NCBI RefSeq assembly: GCF_030272615.1
Contig: NC_081413.1
Location: forward strand, 562,596,510-562,660,509
DNA: 64,000 nucleotides
Source of the DNA: Cryptomeria japonica
Lineage: Eukaryota > Streptophyta > Pinopsida > Cupressales > Cupressaceae
Reading direction: 5' to 3'
Below are positions 11,464 to 23,491 of the stretch, one piece after another. Numbering within the stretch: the stretch's first letter is position 1; each line of letters opens with the position of its first letter. The position numbers were made by a program, and so were the translations under genes. The notes below the pieces were generated by a model. That model saw only the letters and a list, made by a program, of their open reading frames with translations. It had not been told where the DNA came from and ran no database searches.

Positions 11464-11465
11464 AA

Positions 11466-12093
11466 TATGCCCAAATTATAAATATTCTAAAACTACTATT
11501 ATGCTTAATCTCCAAATATAAAATTAGGTTTAGTGAGTACCTTAACTTGATGCAATCCTGCACATAGGTTAGGAAATTATCACAACCATATTACATTATG
11601 GAAATATTTGATAAATCTTATAAAAATATGCATTGATTAATCTAATTAATAATGAAGTACTAGACTTAGGGAGATTCAACCATAACAAAGTGGGAGAAAG
11701 CGATTTTGATGTGGTGTCCTTAAGAATCCATCCTAGGCCCAAAACGAATATACCATCCATTTGGCCCCATGTGGCCCATACGATCTATATGGAGTGGTTT
11801 ACCTGCATATGTTCTCCCTAACTGTTATCCCCAATCTTGTCACTTTTCCTACTACTTATGATTGATTTTCTTATATTAGTGTGCCCTGAAAGGAAGGAGG
11901 AAGAGATTGCAAAGGGTGTCCTAGAAACCATCTTCACTAGACCAAAGACCATACCCTTCATACTCCTTTGGCCTCTATGGGCTCATCTTGTCCCACTTTG
12001 ATGTGGCATATATAGGGAGATGCTCATACACTGTTCCCCTATTACAACTCTCCCACTTCTCCCTCATAAGTTTAAATATAATTTTATTAACAT
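11466..12093 (-). repeat. Probable 5' LTR region of the Gypsy element
   Basis: It lies where the 5' LTR should be. No coding content. Its outer edge is not resolved, because a solo LTR of another family (12094-12580) sits at its right side. The 62-residue ORF at 11633-11821 has no recognisable features. Confidence 0.4.
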
Positions 12094-12580
12094 TGTTGGT
12101 GTAAATAATTATTCATCATGGATATTATTACACTTACTTAAGTTTACTTAGGATAATGCATTTCATAGTAGTTTGGGTATGAGACACTTGGGTGTTTGTG
12201 CCACATTGGGATAGTGTGTGTAGGAGAAATTCCACCTTTTATGGTGTTGATCTTGTTGTTACACTCCACTCTTGTTGTTACACTCCACATTTAGTGGGTG
12301 ATCCACCTCATGTGGACTATTATATTATTTCTCCTACCTATGCACACCTATTTCCTACCTACCCTTGTTTCTTATTGAGCCACATGTCGTATTTGTGTGC
12401 TCATACATATCCCTAGCCTTGCCTATATAAGTAGGCTCATCTACATTGTATGTAACAACTATTGTAATCTAGTTGATTATTGATTATTTTCTATTGATGA
12501 GAATACAGTTTATTCTTGTCCTATATTGTGTCTCTATTTTGTACATTTCATTGAGCTCTTGATCTTGGCAAAATCCAACA
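12094..12580 (+). repeat. Solo LTR with AACAT target duplication
   Basis: It begins TGTTGGTGTAAATAATTATT and ends CAAAATCCAACA, with matching TGTTGG/CCAACA ends. It is flanked by AACAT at 12089-12093 and 12581-12585. A TATA-like CCTATATAAGTAGG lies at about 12422. A 19-bp tandem duplication (TCTTGTTGTTACACTCCAC type) lies near 12253-12290. A solo LTR is what remains after recombination between the two LTRs of an inserted element. Confidence 0.93.
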
Positions 12581-12585
12581 AACAT

Positions 12586-13489
12586 CATGATGATATATTC
12601 CATAAACCTCCTTATATCATATTTAATTTTAACCTTATTTCATTCATTCTATACTAGCAATGCATTGTTTAGAAGTGTTATATTAGTTTACATTACTCCA
12701 CTTATTCTTATCTAAAATATGTCTTATTAAATATTGTATTAATATTATTTCACATTCTTAAATTGTATCAACTATATTATTAGTTCAAACATTAATATTA
12801 TTGATATAATTAACCTTGTATGAATACTTTATATTAATTTATTAAATTGTCATGAATACTTTACATTAGCTATAGCAACCATATTAATTTAATTTATTCG
12901 TGTTAATTACATTGAATTATATTAATGATATTGTTTGTATCCAAAATATTGATTAAATTTGTCATTCTAAATTATATTAACAAGAGATCATATTATCAAA
13001 CATTCACGTACCTGCACTTGTCCCTTTCCTCTTATCCGTATGCTCTTTTTTCCTCTTGCTTTTGTCTGACTTTTTAAATCCCCAAAGTATGTGATCGGTC
13101 AAATTCAGAAGGACATCAACAACGATTAGTAAAAGTGATTAAAGAGAAGTTTGATTCTCTTTTCAGCATCAGTTTCCTTTATATTCATGATAAAGTGATT
13201 TTAATATTTATAATTTATCAATCAACGATTATGGTGTTAAACAAAATTAAAACATGATATTAATTAATAGGATTTATTACAAAGTGATATTAATATTTAT
13301 AATTTATCTTGAACAATGATAATGATATTAAACAAAAATTAAAAATGATATTAGTTAAATAAAAAAATAATAATTTATTCATTTACAACAAATAAGAATA
13401 ATATAATAGGGATATTATTCATGTCAATCTAATGTATCTTTCTTTTGAGTATTTATTAGTGAGGCTTGGACATTCATTTTAGATGGTTG
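12586..13489. other. AT-rich stretch without genes; ~89-bp tandem duplication
   Basis: No coding signal. An imperfect direct duplication has its units starting at 13192 and 13281 (AAAGTGAT.TTAATATTTATA). The rest is AT-rich and unassigned. Confidence 0.5.
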
Positions 13490-13961
13490 ACATAAAGAAA
13501 TAGAGAAGAAGAGTTAGCAATTGATTTTGTTGCTTAATGTGAGGATATGAAGGCTTATAGATTGTTTGATCTTTGACATATGATAGGTTTTTTATCATCA
13601 TCATGTTCAATTTGATGAGTACTTCACACTACGTACTCAACCTCAATCATCAATTAAGGATGTATTGCTACTTGATAATGATATTGGTGATTATCACAAT
13701 TCACTTCCTCCAAACCCACAAATTTTTCATGTTTATCTTATAAAACTCTTGCGGAGGCAAGGGCCTCTTGTTGGTAATCCCCATAGGTTCTCATTGCACT
13801 ATTTCACAAACTTCACATATTGATCTTTTAGGTTATGCCATTTCAACTAACCCCACATTTTCTATAGATATTTCATGTATTTTGAGTGATCGAGTGCTAT
13901 TTATAAGAAGCATTCCTCTTTTATGAGGAATCATACTTGGGATCTTGTACCTATTCTTAAG
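13490..13961 (+). pseudogene. Copia-4, integrase-RT linker and start of RT
   Basis: Broken frames end in MRNHTWDLVPILKR, the well-known start of the Copia RT domain (N-x-TW-x-LV). The element is cut at 13961 by the large-LTR element and resumes at 22093, with the middle of the RT missing. Confidence 0.72.
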
Positions 13962-16088
13962 AGGCCAAAAATCATGCAAACAAGACTTATCTAGTTAGGA
14001 AACTTTCCCAGATTTGCAAAGGGGTAAAAAATGACCCTTGCAACCAACGCACTAGGTCTGGAAACACCAAAAATAAGAGAGGGAAAAAAATTACAAGGTT
14101 GCATACTCAGGGAAACAAAACTGCATAAACAACCTTCTCCCACAATGCTCAAAATGGTACTGACAACACAAAACACCAAAGGAGAGAAGCACTAACAACA
14201 TAAAAACCTCAAGGAGACCTCAAAAAAACTAAATAAAGTTCAAATGCAATCACAGATCCTTTCCAAGGTCTGTCCCCACAAAATGCATATCACTATGAAC
14301 CAAAAATAGCTCCCAACAAGTTGCACGAAGCCCAAAATCACCTAAAAACCATATTGGGGTAAGAAACACTCAAAGAGTACATCACACAAATAAATATCAT
14401 GACAAATTCATATCCTATAATCACATCTTAATCACACATAGGATTAATAACCAATCACATTGAAAAGACAAAAAATGCACTCCTGACAAGCAGTATTTTA
14501 AGCTAAAAGCAAAGATTTGCGAATTATCCTCTCAAGATCTCTTTCTTCCCAAACTTTTTCCAATTACAAATTTAGTCTCTAAAAACCATTCTAAAACCCA
14601 AAATAATCTAATTTCAATCAGACACAAAGCATACAAGCCTTCGAAAATGAATTTGCAAAGAACTGAACAAAAGATCCAACCTGGAAAGCACACTCCAAAT
14701 CAATAGGAAATCTGATGAAGAGAAAGAGAAAACAACCAGCAATCCAAGCAATCAAAATCCTCAATCCAAGCTCCAGGCAATTTGAAATCCAATCTTCAAA
14801 ATTATGTCGGATGGTAACCCAACAACATTCTCAAAAAAACAAATAAATAAAAATAAAAATTCAACTATAGGAAACTCTCAAGCAATCAGAAAATTTGGGG
14901 AAACCTTTTATTGTACCTACCATCCCAAATATCAATGTATAAATAATATAAAATAGTATTTATCTAACTTACCAAGCTACTAACCAATAGTAAAACAGGG
15001 TAAGTAGGACAAATAATAAAATTAAATAGCCAAGAGTATAAATAAGAATTAAAATAATGTGATTATCCAATATAAATAAACCCATGGGCACAATTAATTA
15101 AATAAAGCACATAACTTAAATAATCAAAAGAATATAATTAAATAACCTCAATAAATCAACTAAGTAATAATTATTAATTAATGTTTAATAAACCATAATG
15201 ATATTAAATCATTATTCTAAATATAATACCAAAGGACAAAATCATAATTATTCCCAAATAATAATAAAATATTAATATTTATACCAACTATTATTTAATT
15301 TCTTATTATAAACTATATTAATTCATTAATTTAATTTAACATTATTAAACTATCTAAATCAATTAATTAATTTAATACTTAAATCAAACAATAATCACAA
15401 CTCTACACCATAAGACTAACCCAAGAAATCACGAGACACTAATCAACAACTCATACCAAGACTCTAAACCGACAAGGGTAGTCAACTTAAACCTAGAGTA
15501 TAGATTGGGTTTTCATGTCATCTCCAATCAGCTTGCCATTGGGATAAGACACACTTAGACCTGTGAAGCCAAGTGGAGTCGATGTCCGATACCTGCAAAC
15601 ATGTCACCACCAATACATATACAACAACATATGCAATAATATTTCATAAAATAAACATACAAGTGAAAGAAAATTGCAATGTCATATCATACCTACAAAT
15701 GAGTGATATGACATCGTTCCTTATCAAAAATGTAGTAGAAAACACTCGCAAACATCAAGCAGTATCATAGTCATCCTCATCATAAGATAGGGTTAGTACA
15801 TAATATAATCATTAAATCAACATAAACAAACATGAAACACACATATATCACAAGTGCATATCAATTGTCAAGAGTAGTCCATCATCACAATAATATAGGA
15901 ATATCATCATCTCAAATAATCATGATGTCAAGCATAGTATAATATGTCTAATATGCATAAAAAGAATCTAAATCATAAGTCAAACCCACAAGCATCTAAT
16001 CAAAACATCAAAAAATAGTCTAGGCTATGCCAATATAGTCTATTGATGCATAAAAATGAATGATGAATCATGAAGGGACACTACATCC
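13962..16088 (-). repeat. Truncated 3' LTR of the large-LTR element
   Basis: It is colinear with 19915-22090 over its whole length, starting GAGGCCAAAAATCATGCAAA and ending GGGACACTACA. The part equivalent to 17748-19914 is absent, and the left junction falls inside the Copia-4 RT. Confidence 0.88.
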
Positions 16089-16102
16089 TCCCCCCTTGTC
16101 CT
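16089..16102 (-). other. Polypurine tract
   Basis: On the minus strand ACAAGGGGGGAGGA is followed at once by the LTR start TGTAGTGTCCC, the arrangement that primes plus-strand DNA synthesis in LTR elements. Confidence 0.8.
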
Positions 16103-16439
16103 AGGCTTACTCCTTGAAGCCTGAAATAAGTAGAAAAATAACCCTCTCAACATGCTGCATCCTCCCAAACATATTAATGAATCATCACTTAAGCCCCATT
16201 AGACCCTTACCAAATCCATGTCGTGACCCTTGAGGATCAAAACTTGATGCCACTAAATGTGCACATTCACCAAGGAAAGTTTCTCGATCATGATCTGAAG
16301 ACTCTCTGACTGCACTTTGATGCTCACACTAACAATTATCCATTGTCGTATATATACAATGAGACCACCCTACATCACCAATTGTGAGCTCTGAAGCTAT
16401 TGACTGCTGAACAAATACCTAAATGGATTATTATGGACA

Positions 16440-17569
16440 AATCGTTGCATAATGTCCCTACTGATCACAAGTGAAACAACTCCCTCTATTGAAACCACAA
16501 ATGACTGAAGGTGCACGAGGCTACAAAAAACTGCCTCCACTAGAGTTCTATTGAGAACTCTATGATGCCTGTGAAGCCTGAAAATGAATATTACACTACC
16601 TACTATGCTCTATTTCACCTCATGATCTATATCTGTAGAAAGAATCTCGATTTTGAGAACTCTCCCTCTACTGAATATGCTCCTGAATGATGGAGGATGA
16701 CTCCTAGGATGTCCTAATTCCTAAGACTAAGCATGTCTCACATCTAATCATGATACTAGAGCACTAATGTTGTGCACACTAGGTGTACCTCCTAAAGCCA
16801 AGGATATATTCTCCTCTACAGCTATGTCCATAGTCCTAATTTTGTGTATCTGAACCTCACCACTAATGAGATCACTAGGACCTCTGACAAAATGCTGAAT
16901 CAACATCATCTCATCATCTCCTATCCCAACATACTACTTAAGCTCAAAGAACCTATGCTCGTACTACTTAATTGACATATACTGCTGCCTCAAATCATGA
17001 AACTCATTAGCCTTCCTTTGTCTCTAATGATCTAATAAGAAACAAGCATGAAACCACTTCAGAAACATCTCCCATGAAATTGTCACAATGTCCAAACACA
17101 ACTTTTACTCCTCTATACATCACCAAGTAGATGTAAAATCACGAAGATGCATGATCGTTCACATCACCTTGGTGTTACTACTATACAAATGCATAGAAAA
17201 ACACCCTTCCATATCCAATAACCAAGTCTTAGCATGCAAACCACTTTTAGAACCATTGAAAGTAGGAGAGAAAGTCATCAAAAGATCTCTCATATGACCC
17301 GCTACAACTGTATCTTGATCCATCTCAACTCTCCTCCAAGGTGAATGTGAACATTCCCTCACACACTCCTGAAACTCCTTGTATTGATTCTCCTCATGTA
17401 TTTGTCCCAAATGACTAAAAATCTCTTGAATCGTATTGAAAAACTATGGAATCACATCACCACCATGATGACCTTGCTACTACTCCTCATGTTGTGACAC
17501 TTCAGAAACCTTAGGACAAGGATTTTGTTGAGTACCCATACGACCATGACCTCTACCTCTAACAAGCAT
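16440..17569 (-). pseudogene. Gypsy-type gag of the large-LTR element
   Basis: The ATG at 17569 starts MLVRGRGHGRMGTQQNP. The 17410-17159 frame contains 'HAKTWLLDMEGCFSMHLY', and the following frames read 'CAIMHLRDF' and 'YVGIGDDEMM', all typical of plant Gypsy gag. A broken CCHC knuckle (CFTCDQ, stop, GHYATIC) lies near 16460-16500. Several stops look like CAG to TAG changes, including two adjacent ones. No protease or RT follows before the polypurine tract. Confidence 0.78.
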
Positions 17570-17734
17570 CTTGTCTAAGAAAGACACAAAATACTATAAG
17601 ATGGAAATCTAGGGCAACTATATGTAGGAAAACAACTACTAGGGTAATCATGTGGATAATCCCACACAGAAAAGCTAATATACACAATGGGCTCATATGA
17701 AACCAGAGTACCTAGTGTATGAACATGAGCTTTG

Positions 17735-17746
17735 ATACTAGATGTA
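17735..17746 (-). other. Mutated tRNA-iMet primer-binding site
   Basis: On the minus strand it reads TAGTATCAAAGC, differing from TGGTATCAGAGC by two G-to-A changes. It follows the LTR end GGCATTACA, which fixes the LTR boundary at 17748. Confidence 0.72.
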
Positions 17747-17747
17747 A

Positions 17748-20700
17748 TGCCTGCCCAAATACCCTAGAGAATTGCACTAGCTAACAAGTGAAGAGAGATA
17801 ATTTTGTTTTAAAACATTTACTAATGTAACCATTAAAAAAACTAGTCATATGTAATAAACATCCATTAATTAAATAACATTTAACCATCTTAACACAATC
17901 ACGAAAAGCACATAATGCAAGCGGAAACAAACACAATACATCTAAGAGTTCCCTAGGGTATCTCAATGCCATTACCTCAACTAACCATAGCAATAGCATA
18001 ACATCTTAAGCATGACAACACAGTTGCATACTACCTATAACATGATTTATTTTTTTCACATGGCATACATGATCATTCACTATTCTATAATATGAATATA
18101 TCCATCTACTAAGCATACATTAACCATTCCCTTTTAAGTTCATTTTAAAACACTAATACGAAATGTTCCTATTCCTAATCATTTATACATTTCTATCAAC
18201 ATAAACTAATCTCAAGATAATATATCACATTTCCACTATTACATGAGACTATATGCATATCCATAAATCCATTTCTATTAATAAACCAATGTCACATATT
18301 ACATTATTTATTCTCCTAAAATGCTATCTACCATTTACATGAATACAATATCTTTCTCCAATAAGGAACATAGTTCTCATTACATTAAAATTACATCGTG
18401 AATCCAATTTCATACATATGCCATAAGAATCATTTACATAAATTTTCTACAAGTATCCACCATAAATGAGAAGTTGAGATATCCACATCCATGCAAAAGC
18501 ATCCAATGAAGAACATCCCAATCAAAGAAGGCATCAAACCACTCGACCATGTGGAACCATAAGAAACCACCCCCCATGCTAGGAGATGACACAAGATCTG
18601 ACTCACACTCTAGATCTAGGATGACACCTAACAACCAAAGGAAAGACCAATACAACAAATGTAAGAATGCAAAACATAGATTCTATTCTCAAACTTCCAA
18701 ACATGAAACCTCCAAAAATAAACCCTCTAGAGGAGACACATCAAACAAGGCAAAAGGCACTAGGACCTACATGAATTGAAAGAGTGTCATCACATGCAAC
18801 AAATAGGAACCTAGGCACACGTCTCGACCATCTTAGATGCACATGCAGAGCCCTCTCAACCTTAATGGGGTAAGGGAGATTAGCTTACATTGGTTTCCAA
18901 GGACTTCCCAGTCCTATCCTGGATCCCACCATAGGGCAAGGCAGAGGCCCCACCATCCATTTATTATCTTATTAAGATTAACTATTCTACCCAACCCCAA
19001 AATTTATTATATTAAGCTATCACTTGATTACAAAGTCAAATTCCCATTGATATATCCAATGATCTAGACCCCGAGTAACCTAGTTGTCTACCCCCTTGTG
19101 ATCCTAGACATTCACTTGGAATCCCACTCCCCCTAGCATACAGCTAGACCTCAAGGTAGAACATACATAGAAATAACATCATAACCACAATAATGAAGAC
19201 TCACAAGAGATATAAAAGTTCTCATAACATCATAAAGAACATGTTGCACGAGAAAGGATACATAAGGCCTCATACATGACAATAGCCTTCACCAATGCAT
19301 AAAAATCAAAGAGCCAATCATGAATTTAATTCAAAGATGAATCCAAATCATTTTCAAATCCTCAATAGTGATGCAAAACACATCCCACTAAAGCCATAAG
19401 AACAACCCTCAACAACAAGGAATTCTTCCTCTTGCCAGAGCAACTCAATGCATAAGAAACACCTCAATGGTATGGCTTAAACCCTCTCTCCAAAGAAAAA
19501 ATGACCTCTTGAAAGATCAAATTACAACAAAGAAAACTCAAATAATCTCAAAATAAATCACCCATGCCTCTAGAGAATGCACAAACCCCAACAAGACTCT
19601 CACTTAGCCCAAAACTAATATTTTTGGACATCTGAAGTAGTCTAGAGCTCCCAAAATGTAGCTTAGTGCCCCTGGTATGTACGGTGGCATTTTTGGACCA
19701 TTTCATATTGTTCTAGCTATGTATGGTAGTGTTTTGCATCCATTTGGTAGAGTTCTAAGTCCATAAGTTAGCATTCTTAGTATATGACTCAACACTCTTG
19801 GTATGTAGTCCAGTGCCCCTAGTTTCTAGAATGGTGTTCCTGGACCATATGATAGCACCCCTAGTCGATATGGTAGCACTCCTAGTAGTTCTCATAGAAT
19901 TTTGGGAAAAGAGGCCAAAAATCATGCAAACAAGACTCATTTGGTTAGGGCACTTGCCCAAATCTGTAAAGGGGTAAAAAATGAACCTCAACACCAACCC
20001 AATAGGTATAGAAACACCACAAATTAGAGAGGGAAAAAAAAATTAAAAGGTTACATACTTGGGAAAAGAAAACTGCATAAAGAACCTTCTCCCATAGTGC
20101 GTAGAATGGCACTAAGAAAACAAAACACCAAAGGAGACAAACACTAACAACATAACAACCTCAAGGAGATCTCAAACAAACTAAATAAAGTTCAAATGAA
20201 ATCATAGATTCTTTCCAAGGTCTATCCCCACAAAATGCATATCACTACGATCCAAAAATGGCTCCCGACAAGCTACATGAAGCCCAAAATCATCTAAAAA
20301 TCATATTGAGGTAAGAAAGACTAAAAGAGTACAACACATGAATAAATGTCATAAAAAACCCAAAGCCTATAATCACATCTCTATCACAAATAGGATTAAT
20401 AACCAATCACAGTGAAAAGACATAAAATGCACTCTTGGTAAGCAATATTTCAAGCTAAAAACAAAGATTTACAAATTCTCGTTTCAAGATCCCTTTCTTC
20501 CCAAATATTTTCCAATTATGAATACAATCTTTCAAAACCATTCTACAACCCAAAACAATATATCAATCAGACATAGAGCATACAAGCTTCAAAAACTAAG
20601 TTTGCAGAGAAGTGAACAAAAGCTCCAACATGGAAATAGCACTTCAAATCAATGGGAAATATGATGAAGAGAAAGAGAGAGAAAAAAGAAATCCAATCCA

Positions 20701-22090
20701 AGCTCCAAGCAATTCAAAATCCAATCTTCAAAATTTTGTCAGATGGTAACCCTCCAACATTCTAAAAAAGCCAAATAAATAAAAATTAAACTTCAACTAT
20801 AGGAAACTCCCGACCAATCAAAAAATTAGAAGAAACCATATATTATACCTACCATCCCAAATATCAATGTATAAATAATATAAAATAGTATTTATCTAAC
20901 TTACCAAGCTACTGACCAATAGTAAAATAGGGTAAGTAGGACAAATAATAAAATTAAATAACCAAGAGTATAAATAAGAATTATATTAATATGATTATCC
21001 AACATAAATAAACCCATGGGCACAATTAATTAAAATTAAATAAATCCCATGAATTAAATAATCAAAAGAATATAACTAAAGAACCTCAATAAATCAAAGA
21101 AATAATAATTAATTAATTAATCTTTGATAAACCATAATGATATTAAATCATATTAAATATAATACCAAAGGACACAATAATAATTATTCTGAAATAATAA
21201 TGACACATTAATATTTAAATATTTATATCAACTATTGTTTAATTTATTATTATAAATTATATTAATTCATCTATTTTATTAACATTAATAAACTATATAA
21301 ATCAATTAATTAATTTAATAATTAAATCAAACAATAATCACAAATCTACACCACAAGAATAACCCAAGGAATCATGAGATGCTAAACAACAACTCACACC
21401 AAGACTCTAAACCAACAAGGGTAGTCAACTTAAACCTAGAGTATAGAGTGGGTTTTCATATCATCTTCGATCAACTTTCCGTTGGGATAAGACATGCTCA
21501 GACCTGTAAAGCTCAGTGGAGTCGATGTATGGTACCTAAAAACCTCTCACCACCAATACATATGCAATAATATTTCATAAAATAAATAGACAAGTGAAAG
21601 GAAATTGCAACGTCATATCATGCTCATGAATGAGTGATATGACATCATTCCTTATCATGAACGCAATATAAAACACTCACAAACATCAAGCAGTATCATA
21701 TTCATCCTCATCATAAGATAGGGTTAGTACATAATATATAGAAAACACTCACAAACATCAAGCAATATCATACTCATCCTCATCATAAGATAGGGTTAGT
21801 ACATAATATAATATCACCAAATCAACATAAATAAATATGAAATACACATACATCACAAGTTCATATCAATCATCAAGAGTAGTCCATCATCACAATAATC
21901 TAGAAATATCATCATCTCAAATAATCAAGATGTCAAACATAGTATAATATGTCTACTATTCACAATAAAGAAACTAAATCATAAGTCAAACCCATAATCA
22001 TATAATAAAAACATCACAAAATAGTCTAAGCTATGCCAATATAGTCTAATGATGCATAAAAAGAAATGATGAATCAGGGAGGGGCACTAC
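17748..22090 (-). repeat. Full-length 5' LTR (~4.34 kb) of the large-LTR element
   Basis: On the plus strand it runs from TGTAATGCCTGCCC to GGGGCACTACA. Its right half (19915-22090) is repeated at 13962-16088. It contains only short ORFs with no recognisable features. A 72-bp duplication at 21670-21813 is not in the other LTR. Confidence 0.8.
21670..21813. repeat. 72-bp tandem duplication inside one LTR
   Basis: AAAACACTCACAAACATCAA and its downstream sequence start at 21670 and again at 21742. The other LTR has a single unit (about 15732-15803), so the duplication arose after insertion. Confidence 0.85.
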
Positions 22091-22092
22091 AC

Positions 22093-22562
22093 AAAGTACT
22101 CAATTAGCATTAATGGAGTTTTTTCATATGGTTGAGGACATTTGTATTCTTTCATTAGACTGTAGGTTCATTAGACTTATGAGGGGTTTTTTATTTTCTA
22201 GTAAAAGTGTTTTGTAGACTTTCTCTACAGATTTAGCATAGTTTATTGCAAGCCTAACCCCACACCTTTTAAGTTAGGTGTTATACCATCTTGCAATTGC
22301 ACTACTTCTACAATGGATGCTACTTTATATAAGTAGCTGGTTGATAGTCTTTTTTCCTTGACATAGCCATCCTAATATTTTCTTCGTAGCTCGCCTTGTC
22401 TCACATTTCTATCAAGATCACCTTAAAAGTTACTAAAAGGTAACGAAACAAAATTAGGTACATCCAAGGGGCTTCACACTTTGACATTCATTACATATTA
22501 GAAGATTCCCAAATTGTGGGCCTCATCAAATTAGATTGGATTAGTGGTATTGATGACCAAAC
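22093..22562 (+). pseudogene. Copia-4, RT C-terminal part to RNase H start
   Basis: Broken frames read FVDFLYRFSIVYCKPNPTPF, then 'DATLYK' and 'LVDSL', and near 22430-22555 'YHISEDSQIVGLIKLDW'-like sequence, all characteristic of the Copia RT end and RNase H start. This is the continuation of 13490-13961. The LTR of Copia-5 cuts it at 22562. Confidence 0.75.
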
Positions 22563-23393
22563 TGTTGGCAATTGAAACTCATTGGATTCATTTTATTGTC
22601 ATTGATGGAAACAAGATCTGATGGAAGTCACAAACCAACACTAGGAGGCATATACCGGTAGATAGCAGCATTGGAAGCATTCAGGGCTACACCAGCACCA
22701 ACATTGAAATCAATACTTCATTGGAAACTGACATCAAGAAGGATTTACTTAATAGATCATTTTATAAATATTGTCAAGGTCGGCATTGAATATATTTTGA
22801 AAAGAAATATATGTGATACATAATATGTGTAGATATAGGAGAATATAGTAGAACTCTATGATAAGAAATATATCTATGGATATCATTTTGTATGCAAATT
22901 TTATATCATGCAATGATCCGTAGATAGCTTGGAAAGCATTCTTGGAGGAGAAGTGATATCGGTAGTAGTTTAGGGTTTATGAACCAGTATAGAGCAGAAT
23001 CAGAACTAAAACTGTATTTGGCATAGCAGATGCATTCCTAAGTTCATTTTCAATAATTTACTTTAGCAGAGAGCTTGTAGTCAGTGAGACTTTTTAGTGA
23101 TGAGCAATGTACCTTCCTGCAAGTGTAGGCCCCTGTTTTATGTAATATCTTTTCATATGGCCAGTAAACTGATATTGTAGGTCACAAATCCCATCGTGGT
23201 TTTTCCTCATTGCGGTTTTCCACGTATAAATTCTATGTGTTATGGTGTTCATTTATGTGGATGGTTTATTTTCTTTTTGTTATATGCTTATTTGTTTACC
23301 AGTACATACTTGCATAGTGTAGAAAATTAAAAATTGTTCATTCTGATAGAACATTGATTCATCCCCCCCCCTCAGTGTTCTTAGATCCCAACA
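22563..23393 (+). repeat. Copia-5 5' LTR
   Basis: It starts TGTTGGCAATTG and ends CTTAGATCCCAACA, with TGTTGG/CCAACA ends, and is followed by a primer site two bases later. A run of nine C residues lies just before the end. Confidence 0.9.
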
Positions 23394-23395
23394 AT

Positions 23396-23408
23396 TGGTA
23401 TCAGAGCC
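23396..23408 (+). other. Primer-binding site, tRNA-iMet
   Basis: TGGTATCAGAGCC is an exact match to the standard plant site, two bases after the LTR end. Confidence 0.92.
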
Positions 23409-23491
23409 TAGAACCTCAGAAGATGTTTAACAACTTGAGGAAGATCAGGAAACCAGAATCTTTGCACATGGCTATGGAGAAATAACTTGAG

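Larger units (their letters stand above)
8400..11465 (-). mobile_element. Ty3/Gypsy element, gag-protease-RT, decayed and 3' truncated
   Basis: Minus-strand order: a degenerate primer site (11463-11451), gag (ATG at 11388), zinc knuckle, protease, and RT to about 8445. This order, with RT directly after protease, is the Ty3/Gypsy one. RNase H beyond its start, integrase and the 3' LTR are absent, and the ~76-bp array takes their place. All domains carry stops or frameshifts. Confidence 0.82.
13962..22090 (-). mobile_element. Gag-only large-LTR element (LARD-like), nested in Copia-4
   Basis: Minus-strand structure: 5' LTR 22090-17748 (about 4.34 kb, TGTAGTGCCC...GGCATTACA), mutated primer site, gag from 17569, polypurine tract at 16102-16089, then a truncated 3' LTR 16088-13962. 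The left LTR lacks its last ~2.2 kb. The internal region is only about 1.66 kb and holds gag with a zinc knuckle but no pol. Known large retrotransposon derivatives are non-autonomous elements with long LTRs, usually non-coding inside; this one retains a Gypsy-type gag. Confidence 0.8.

Noticed and set aside
12192-12416. 74-residue plus-strand ORF
   Set aside because: Lies within the solo LTR; product of LTR sequence.
17781-19997. Several 70-80-residue ORFs on both strands
   Set aside because: They lie inside the long LTR of the gag-only element and have no recognisable features.
23396-23408. Possible tRNA gene remnant
   Set aside because: The match is only the primer-binding site complementary to the 3' end of tRNA-iMet; no cloverleaf is present.
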